Assembly (NCBI GenBank): GCA_964588695.1
Contig: CAZPQK010000012.1
Span: 1-64,000 of the forward strand
From: CAZPQK01 sp964588695
GTDB taxonomy: Bacteria > Krumholzibacteriota > Krumholzibacteriia > WVZY01 > JAKEHA01
Direction of reading: 5' to 3'
Length of the DNA: 64,000 nt
The notes beneath the pieces are model-generated. The model was not told the DNA's origin, searched no databases, and saw only the letters and a list, made by a program, of their open reading frames with translations. Shown in pieces: positions 8,901 to 14,219 of this stretch. Within the stretch, counting starts at the first letter, position 1, and each line of letters opens with the position of its first letter. The position numbers were made by a program, and so were the translations under genes.

Positions 8901-10703
8901 CGCTAGATTCGATTGGTAGTCAGAAACCTTATCGCACAGTTCTCTGGCTAGTTCTGGGTTCTCCCAGTCAGTACGCATCGCTACAGCAGCCTGAGCCAAC
9001 GGCGTATCGGCCAGAGCAGTCCCATCGGCCACCAAGCGTCGCATGTCGGCCAAGCGGCTTGGTACTACCAGACACCAACGACTCGCGAGCTGTCCGATTT
9101 TGTTTTGCAGTCCTACAGCTATGTTCTCCAGTTCTGTTAGTTCCGCATCAAGTTCTCGGAGATCTCGGGGGAGCGGTGCGTCGGGGGCACAGCCCCACCA
9201 TGGATTCTGATTCGGCGGTCCAATTGTTGCGAGGACCGCTTCGTACTCGTCGAGGGTTTGCAAAGTGTGGTCAAGATCCAGGCGAGTGATGCTTTCCGGA
9301 TTCGGTACTTCAATATCCGGTAGTTGTCCCTCTGCAAACTTACCAGCTAGTCGGGCCCATTTGCCAAGAAGCTCGATGGGCGAGAACTGGGACTCCCCGA
9401 GGGGCTTTCGCATCGCATTGGAAAGTTGATTAAGCTGCCTGCGAGTGTTCTCGAATTGTACAAACTGATCTTCGTGATTGGCGTGTACCTCGCCAGGCGC
9501 AAGCAACGACTGCTCGAGCTCGGTTAGCAGGGTTCTAGGTCGCGCTCCTTTACTATGCAGTTCCAAACAAAAGCTACCGAGCCCCTTGCTTTCCAACCTG
9601 TCCTTGACGACCTCGAGCGCCGCCATTTTCTCACTAACAAATAGTACTTTTTTGCCTTCAGCAAGTAGTTCGCCGATACAGTTAGCGATAGTCTGCGATT
9701 TACCCGTACCCGGCGGACCCTCAACAACAAGATTGCCGCCCTTTTTTATTTCTTCTATCACACTTGCCTGTGAAGGATCCGCGTCCAGTATGTAATGGAG
9801 AGAGCGAGGATCAATGTCGTCAAGTGTCCGCGGATCGATTGGATCAGCGATGCTGCCGGGCTCCCTGTCCGTATCGTCGAAAAGGGCCTTCAATAGAGGG
9901 TGGCTAGCGTAGTCAAGGGTTGGCCAAGCCGATGGGTCCAAATCTCGGTGCATCATGAACTTGGAGAAGCTAAAAAACCCAAGGTAGATGTCGCTATCTA
10001 CACGCCAGTCTTTGTGCTCTCCAATCGCACGTTCCACTTCTGCAAGGTACGCATCGATCCCACTCCTGTCGGCAGGCATCTCAAACTCAGGCAACTCAAC
10101 GCCGAACTCTGTCAGCTTGGCCTGCAGTGAAATGTTGGTTCCAAGTTCGTTTTGCGACCATTGTAGGCGCCACGGTGACATCGCGCCGTCGCGATCAAGT
10201 TCCACAGGGATCATGACAAGTGGCGCCGCGTTTACTTTTTCAGACTGTTCCGCCTCGCGCCACTTCAAGAATCCAAGCGCCAAATAGAGAGGGGATACGC
10301 CGGTTTCTTCGTAGTGAGTGGACGACTTTTGGTAGACGGAGAACAGAGACCGCGCAAGTTTTTCGCTGGCCATCGAGGTTTGTAGAAATAGGTCCGTATG
10401 GCGTACGTGAAGGTCGTCGATTTCGGCAGGCGTATGCCAAAGGACCGAGCGGTCTTCGGCGGAACGAACTTCATCGTCGGTATCCTCTTGGTCCTGAGTG
10501 GCGTGGTTCTGCGACGGAAGAAAAGTCATAGGTGTCTCGTCGAGAACAAGAATTTTGTAAATCTCACGCGGAACTTCTTGAATAACTTCTACGGTGTTTA
10601 GCGTCGTTGACCTAAAGTTGAGCAAAGAGTTGCGAAGCGTAAGATCAAGCAGTTTACCGCGCGCGATGTCAAGCTGCTGAAGAATTGTATTGTTTCTTGT
10701 CAT
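5952..10703 (-). CDS. DUF4011-helicase-Vsr-like nuclease-DUF3320 protein (Hhe-type defence protein)
   Basis: 1583 residues. Order of parts: a DUF4011 N-terminus (RGKLLDLTLRNSLLNF near residue 14); superfamily 1 (UPF1-like) helicase with Walker A GPPGTGKS at 329-336 and Walker B DEAS starting at D960; helicase C-terminal motifs (TIQGDERD; LNVLITRAK) near 1160-1220; a Vsr/MTES_1575-type nuclease fold near 1250-1340 (DLAI, then E1300-C-D1302-G, and a Trp-rich end); a DUF3320 segment near 1400-1480. This is the layout of the single-gene Hhe anti-phage system and its relatives. It likely unwinds and cuts invading DNA; the trigger is unknown. All catalytic motifs look intact. It sits 33 bases behind a K+ channel-like gene and is convergent with the PLD/PD-(D/E)XK pair. 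Codon usage is more AT-rich than in the flanking surface-protein genes, consistent with transfer. Confidence 0.85.
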   Translation of the reverse strand: MTRNNTILQQLDIARGKLLDLTLRNSLLNFRSTTLNTVEVIQEVPREIYKILVLDETPMTFLPSQNHATQDQEDTDDEVRSAEDRSVLWHTPAEIDDLHVRHTDLFLQTSMASEKLARSLFSVYQKSSTHYEETGVSPLYLALGFLKWREAEQSEKVNAAPLVMIPVELDRDGAMSPWRLQWSQNELGTNISLQAKLTEFGVELPEFEMPADRSGIDAYLAEVERAIGEHKDWRVDSDIYLGFFSFSKFMMHRDLDPSAWPTLDYASHPLLKALFDDTDREPGSIADPIDPRTLDDIDPRSLHYILDADPSQASVIEEIKKGGNLVVEGPPGTGKSQTIANCIGELLAEGKKVLFVSEKMAALEVVKDRLESKGLGSFCLELHSKGARPRTLLTELEQSLLAPGEVHANHEDQFVQFENTRRQLNQLSNAMRKPLGESQFSPIELLGKWARLAGKFAEGQLPDIEVPNPESITRLDLDHTLQTLDEYEAVLATIGPPNQNPWWGCAPDAPLPRDLRELDAELTELENIAVGLQNKIGQLASRWCLVVPSRLADMRRLVADGTALADTPLAQAAVAMRTDWENPELARELCDKVSDYQSNLANSLFGSAVAALTLDRVDQAMQIQNDSLRVIKPTFWRDRSFFNSALKDTSKTSRAIRLDALTQLRRRLELENEIDRNSNIGQTLFGDLWNGASSDPTVLGPFIKWVATVRECATAKRITPNFVDQFPTNSSYELSQASTDIGQRVDLFSAKFDSLAQRLRLSTRHAFGGELEYLAFARLLQTIRSWKESLPNLATYAKYVETKSRLAATRASAVIGVAEKEADSADKVKDIFEFNFVESMLGVAYRERPELQSFHAEEHGARLTQFRSLDETIIKLNSERLRAHLLASRPTIAHGASPQSETGILLGEFKRKRGHKPIRKLLSLCGSLVQDIKPCFMMSPISIAQYLHPTSFNFDIVLFDEASQVRPEDALGALLRGRQVVVFGDSRQLPPTSFFYHEVESDETEEETVSLGDLESILTLSSIRLPQRQLCWHYRSRHESLIAVSNQEFYDNKLLVYPCAQDSSPNIGLQFRHHPETTYDRGRSGVNRAEAKLIAEAAVQHYRDTPHRSLGVGAFNSKQQRAIEEEVELLRRQDPDIDLYFSREREGHFFVKNLETIQGDERDTIFISIGFGVDGVGRFSQNFGPLNQEGGHRRLNVLITRAKRKCVVFSNFSADKLELTVSSSRGIVALKTFLKYAETRRLDVSQPLTNDTDSPFEDSVYEYLSAQGFEVRKQIGCAGFRVDLAIVDPRNPGRYCLGIECDGAKYHSAATARERDRLREGVLRDLGWNIYRVWSSDWFRRNSEAKESLLRAASASVAAPPTSVPVPTHAQIVSPAAKGQDPATVMPPDVQRIDIAQAQPVDILDGIATYETLAHTDIDVAIALQNNDVKALIPLVIDIVHTEAPIHEEEVATRVRAFAGLKRTGSRISETVEQAVAYAGRNGLLERRKPFLFTRDSGEIVPRWRNWNVRLETVSDEELISAARHILGRQRATPAEELAKQTAKLIGVGRVTSGIVARILETLETNARQGHLVIDAQERFSLP

Positions 10704-10736
10704 TCCGCTACTCCCGATTCGGAACTGAGACTTGGT

Positions 10737-11462
10737 TCAGTTTCTGGAATTGATGCGTTGCAGAGTTTGTTCAATTCGTTCAAGGCGGCTTTCGATCTGT
10801 TGGTCATCTGGTTCAATGAACCAATGTGCGAGGTAACCGGTGAACGTCGCAAATAGTCCGATACCAACGATCATTAAGAATGCAGCGACGACCCTCCCAT
10901 ACGCGGTTACGGGATATTTGTCACCGTAACCTACAGTTGTCATCGTCACGAATGACCACCAGAGGGCGTCTTCGGCGCCTTGTATATTCGCTGTGGTTCC
11001 GGTTTCAAACTCGAGTATCGCAATGCTGGATAGGGTAATGGTCAAGAGAGCTACCAACGCCACTGCCAAGAAAGCGCTTTCGGCTCGCTGCTCGAGGAGG
11101 TGACCTGTGAGCAATCGGACCGATCGAAAGCCGCGTAAAAGCCTGAGTATTCGAAATACCCTTGCAAAGCGACCAACACGGAGAACACCTACGGTGGGCA
11201 AGCTCGAAAGAAGATCGAGCCATCCCCAAGTGACCAGGTAACGGAACTTGTTCGGCGCGCGAAACAGCAGGTGAAAGAAATCGAGCAAGAAAATAACGGC
11301 AACCGCCGTATCTACGTGCCGAAGGATCGAACGGATACCTGGAGAAAGAGGAAAGAACGCAAGAAGTGCTAGGGAAACTAGGCTGAGAATACACAGGCCG
11401 AGCATGAAAATGGCGTACGCAGGACGCCGGGTTTCTCTATCCGAGCGGGCTACATGTCGCAT
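10737..11462 (-). CDS. Six-helix voltage-gated-type K+ channel-like protein
   Basis: 241 residues with hydrophobic segments at about 17-38, 51-66, 75-95, 105-120, 130-152 and 185-210. The fourth-helix region is rich in Arg spaced like a voltage sensor (RFARVFRILRLLRGFRSVRLL region, residues ~98-118). The pore loop carries the K+ selectivity signature T-V-G-Y-G-D at 176-181. A short coiled-coil-like tail (EPDDQQIESRLERIEQTL) follows and could tetramerise the channel; no cyclic-nucleotide-binding or RCK domain is present. It is the first gene of a minus-strand pair, 33 bases before the Hhe-type gene. Ion-channel proteins serve as membrane effectors in several defence systems, so a joint role is possible, but an ordinary ion channel that happens to be next door is equally allowed. 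Confidence 0.8.
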   Translation of the reverse strand: MRHVARSDRETRRPAYAIFMLGLCILSLVSLALLAFFPLSPGIRSILRHVDTAVAVIFLLDFFHLLFRAPNKFRYLVTWGWLDLLSSLPTVGVLRVGRFARVFRILRLLRGFRSVRLLTGHLLEQRAESAFLAVALVALLTITLSSIAILEFETGTTANIQGAEDALWWSFVTMTTVGYGDKYPVTAYGRVVAAFLMIVGIGLFATFTGYLAHWFIEPDDQQIESRLERIEQTLQRINSRN

Positions 11463-11619
11463 GCCGAGTTATGATCCCCTGAGTATATCGGTGAGAATTC
11501 CTACAGGTCGAGTTTCTCACAGAACGCTATTTCGCCCAATACGTATATCTTGGCCTGGTAGGAAGCTGTTAACAGGGAATGGGCAGAGGGTTGGTAGCCG
11601 GTCTGGGAGACTGCATTGT

Positions 11620-11803
11620 GGGGTGTCAACGGGCTTGGCAGGCTCGCCAAGGGCGTGCTACCGTCAAGATATGCCACCAGGAGGGAAGTGGCGAGCAGTT
11701 GTTCTAGCCGGAATATAACGAATTGATTGCGATCTGGGGAGTCAGAGTTAGCGTATCCCGCAACGCGTCGGGGCCGTTGGGTCCAGCGCGCGCGGGCTTT
11801 TTT
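11620..11803 (+). ncRNA. Structured leader RNA, copy 3
   Basis: Nearly identical to the copy at 3289. CAACGG at 11627-11632 pairs with CCGTTG at 11774-11779. The first hairpin is CTTGGC at 11634-11639 with GCCAAG at 11646-11651; here a T-A pair replaces the T-G pair seen in copy 2, so the change keeps the stem. GCTCGCC at 11642-11648 can pair with GGCGAGC at 11690-11696. The terminal CC.GC/GC.GG hairpin at 11783-11796 is followed by T6 at 11798-11803. The ribosome-binding site (GGGGAAGGGG) comes straight after and the ATG is at 11821, only 17 bases from the T-run. Divergent from the channel gene, with ~157 bases of unassigned DNA (11463-11619) that must hold both promoters. Confidence 0.6.
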
Positions 11804-11820
11804 GTGGGGAAGGGGCAGTA

Positions 11821-12447
11821 ATGGTTGCTCTAATTTCGGCCGGCACGATCAAGAATCTCGGCGAATCCGCTGGCGAATGGATTGCTGTCGACCTTGGCTT
11901 CTCCGAGAAGTCTAAGTCATGCGGTTACGCGCATACGACTGCAATTCGGAAAGTTGATCCCGTATGCGGCGACGAGAAGTATGGCGATCTGATAGAGCGA
12001 CTTAAAGCATTAGTGAGCACGAGAAAAGCCGGCGCAGTTCAGGTGATACTGGAAGCACCATTGTCGATGGCGTTCACGACAGACGGTTGCCCGGTAGGCC
12101 GCAAGCATTTGGAACAGATCGGCTCGGACACACGCTACTGGTACGTCGGCGCGGGAGCAGCGGTTATGATCGCCGCTGCGCGATTGATCTACGAAATCGC
12201 CCAGCTGGAGCCCAATAGAGATATTCTGCTTTTTGAAGGGTTCGTCAGCTTTAAAGGGAAGACAAAGGCGAAGCATCACGACGATGCGCGTCAACTTCTC
12301 GATGTCGTTGCGCATCCACGTATCGGGCGATTCCTGGAGGCCAGTAGTACGGTCCCTAGTACGGTGCAACTCCGAAGCCTTGGTACCTTGCTGGGAATGG
12401 ATTTTGACCCTCCACCAATTGTGGTTGCTAATGTCCCGACCAACTAA
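11821..12447 (+). CDS. RNase H-fold-like protein of unknown function
   Basis: 208 residues, soluble. It opens with a strand ending in Asp (EWIAVDLG, D24), has a second strand ending in Glu (VILEAP, E78), and a late His-His-Asp-Asp (HHDDARQLLDV, D154/D155). Acidic residues in this order on a beta core recall the RNase H-like fold (for example DUF429-type proteins), so a nuclease role is plausible; I would not name a family. The start ATG at 11821 is directly behind leader RNA copy 3. Its 3' end overlaps the GIY-YIG gene by 17 bases, and that gene overlaps a SIR2 remnant, so the three formed one tightly coupled operon. Confidence 0.65.
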   Translation: MVALISAGTIKNLGESAGEWIAVDLGFSEKSKSCGYAHTTAIRKVDPVCGDEKYGDLIERLKALVSTRKAGAVQVILEAPLSMAFTTDGCPVGRKHLEQIGSDTRYWYVGAGAAVMIAAARLIYEIAQLEPNRDILLFEGFVSFKGKTKAKHHDDARQLLDVVAHPRIGRFLEASSTVPSTVQLRSLGTLLGMDFDPPPIVVANVPTN

Positions 12448-13282
12448 CATCCATATTTTGCTCGTTGACGGGACGCCGGATGGTCTCAAAGTCGTATCCA
12501 AGTCAAACTGGACCGGTAAAGCAATCGTCTGCAGCCGAAGCCAGTTAGGCGATGCCCTCGATCGGCCCGAACTAAAGCAACCCGGCGTATACGTGCTTTG
12601 GGGAGATGGCGAGGGTCTTGGTAATCGCCTCTACGTTGGCGAAGCCGACGTGCTCGAGAAACGCCTGCGAAGCCACGAACGCAAGAAGGATTTCTGGACG
12701 CAGATGATCGCTTTCACAGCGACGGATGAAGGGCTGAACAAAGCACACGTCCGATACCTGGAAGCCAACCTTGTTGCGCTTGCGAAAACGGCTAATCAGT
12801 GGGAATTGGAAAACTCGCAAGTTCCGGCGCTGCCGCAGCTCTCGGAGTCAGATGAAGCTACGGCCGCATGGTTCTTGTCGGAAATGCTGGTGATCTATCC
12901 CATGCTGGGGATCGATGCGTTCGAGGCTGCTAGCGCGGTTGAACCAAGCGATCCCAGTGGTGAGTACGTGATGGAACAGCGCGGCGTTGAAGCGCGCGGC
13001 CGAGAGGCGAAAGACGGCTTTATTGTTCTGGCAGGGTCTAAGGCTCGACCCACCCCGCTGGCTTCGATTCGGGAACGGACGATCGCGATTAGAGAGCAGC
13101 TACTTGAGCGTGGCGTAGTCGAGCTACAGGATGGGCGGTTAGTGTTCTTACAGGACTACCGATTTACGTCGCCTTCGGCTGCTGCGGGAGTCTTGATCGG
13201 TGGCCGGATCAACGGGCGCAAGGCATGGCGAACGGAGGCGGGTAGAACTCTAAAGGATATCCAGGACGAGCGTGGAAACTAA
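12431..13282 (+). CDS. GIY-YIG nuclease with C-terminal DUF4357
   Basis: 283 residues from ATG at 12431, which I prefer to upstream in-frame starts because it overlaps the previous gene by only 17 bases and the upstream codons give no family sequence. The GIY-YIG core is visible: GVY at 52-54, LYVG at 67-70, a catalytic-type Arg in EKRLRSH (R78), and Glu in the YLE helix (E111). The C-terminal ~60 residues match the DUF4357 pattern (FTSPSAAAGVL…NGR.AW), a domain often attached to GIY-YIG and restriction proteins. It probably nicks or cuts DNA. It is coupled to the RNase H-like gene in front and to the SIR2-like fragment behind (11-base overlap). Confidence 0.8.
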   Translation: MSRPTNIHILLVDGTPDGLKVVSKSNWTGKAIVCSRSQLGDALDRPELKQPGVYVLWGDGEGLGNRLYVGEADVLEKRLRSHERKKDFWTQMIAFTATDEGLNKAHVRYLEANLVALAKTANQWELENSQVPALPQLSESDEATAAWFLSEMLVIYPMLGIDAFEAASAVEPSDPSGEYVMEQRGVEARGREAKDGFIVLAGSKARPTPLASIRERTIAIREQLLERGVVELQDGRLVFLQDYRFTSPSAAAGVLIGGRINGRKAWRTEAGRTLKDIQDERGN

Positions 13283-13481
13283 CGCCTCAAAGCTCGTGCT
13301 GTTTCTCGGAGCAGGATTTTCAGCCGCTTTAGGTTATCCGGTAATGATCACTTTCTTGGACTTTTCTGAGCGAGTGTCGACCATTACCGACAGTGAACGT
13401 TCTTTGTTGGGCTCGTTGTTGTTGGAAACCCGTGATGCAAACAGTTTCTTTGAAAGTAATTCTGCGGAGATTTTGTCTTAG
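13272..13481 (+). pseudogene. Truncated SIR2-like gene (N-terminal remnant)
   Basis: 69 codons from GTG at 13272, overlapping the GIY-YIG gene. The first ~25 residues (KLVLFLGAGFSAALGYP) are the NAD-binding G-A-G-F-S start of SIR2-like domains such as those in defence NADases. The reading frame stops with TAG at 13479 after residues that still look native, and no continuation is visible in any frame before the unrelated secreted gene at 13512. A full SIR2 domain needs about 250 residues, so this is a remnant. The tail was probably removed when the downstream DNA was joined. A functional 69-residue peptide is unlikely. Confidence 0.65.
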
Positions 13482-13511
13482 CACACACAACCAGACGAGG
13501 GGAGTATTGCA

Positions 13512-14207
13512 ATGCGTTTGACTACTATGGTGTTCCTGACGCTTTTTATTCCAGCGCTAGCGGCTGGACAGGTTTTGTTTACGGAAGAGTTTTCCGCGGG
13601 GTACTCAGCGTGGGATTTGGAAAACTCATCCTACTGGTCCGTCGTGAGCGGTGCATTTGATGTCGACATGCCTGATCAACGGTATCAGTTTGCGAAAGCG
13701 TTCGCGGGCGACCCGGCGTGGGACAACTACACATTCGAGTTCGACGTAATGGGGCTAAAGCACTCCTCAAAAATTTGCTACTTCCGATACCAAAATTCCA
13801 CGACTGGTTACTTTTTGAACTTTCGAGGACCGGTTCCCGATGAAGGCGACGATGGTGCGCTTCGCCTGTTCAAGTTGGACAACATGAATCGATGGAACTG
13901 GGGAAGCTGGACGTTTCTCACAGCGACTCCATTTATTTCGGTGTTGAACACTTGGTATCGGGTGAAAATTGAGTTGAACGGACCTGAGATCGTTGTTTAT
14001 GTCGATAACATCGAGTACATCCGGTACGTCGATATGTCCGCCCCGGTGTTGACAGGCCGTATCGGATTCGCTGGGTTTACCGGCGCTAACCCTTACGCGG
14101 GGAACCATGTGAGGTTCGATAATGTTATCGTCGCCGGGTTTCAAACGGTTCCCGTGCGCGAAGAAAGCTGGGGCGCCATTAAAGCATTGTGGCGCGCTGG
14201 AAACTAA
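13512..14207 (+). CDS. Secreted LamG/ConA-like (DUF1080-like) protein
   Basis: 231 residues: signal peptide at about 1-18, then a single beta-sandwich-type domain. The pattern of a leading 'F.E.FS…W' strand, 'DNYTFEFDV', 'YFRYQN…YFLNF', 'WYRVKIELNGPEIVVYVD' and 'GRIGFAGF…FDNV' is that of family 16-like/3-keto-disaccharide-hydrolase-like concanavalin folds that bind or cut sugars. No catalytic residues can be assigned. The tail (VPVREESWGAIKALWR) is short, basic and aromatic and may be a sorting or anchoring end. It is out of place: a secreted protein 30 bases after a truncated SIR2 gene and 12 bases before hsdR. Confidence 0.7.
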   Translation: MRLTTMVFLTLFIPALAAGQVLFTEEFSAGYSAWDLENSSYWSVVSGAFDVDMPDQRYQFAKAFAGDPAWDNYTFEFDVMGLKHSSKICYFRYQNSTTGYFLNFRGPVPDEGDDGALRLFKLDNMNRWNWGSWTFLTATPFISVLNTWYRVKIELNGPEIVVYVDNIEYIRYVDMSAPVLTGRIGFAGFTGANPYAGNHVRFDNVIVAGFQTVPVREESWGAIKALWRAGN

Positions 14208-14219
14208 CAACGGTGTTAT

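Noticed and set aside
3499..10703. Mokosh-type system (PLD nuclease plus RNA helicase)
   Set aside because: The PLD-fold and helicase genes are on opposite strands with another nuclease gene between them, and the helicase has the DUF4011/Vsr/DUF3320 parts of the Hhe type and no kinase or fused PLD domain.
1..11803. CRISPR array or transposon terminal repeats for the 185-nt repeated element
   Set aside because: Copies are kilobases apart, in the same orientation, each right before a gene, with internal stems and a terminator; no transposase or integrase gene and no regular spacing is present.
12233..12430. Longer GIY-YIG protein starting at 12233
   Set aside because: The extra 66 residues lie wholly within the preceding gene in another frame and look like shadow sequence; the 12431 start gives normal coupling.
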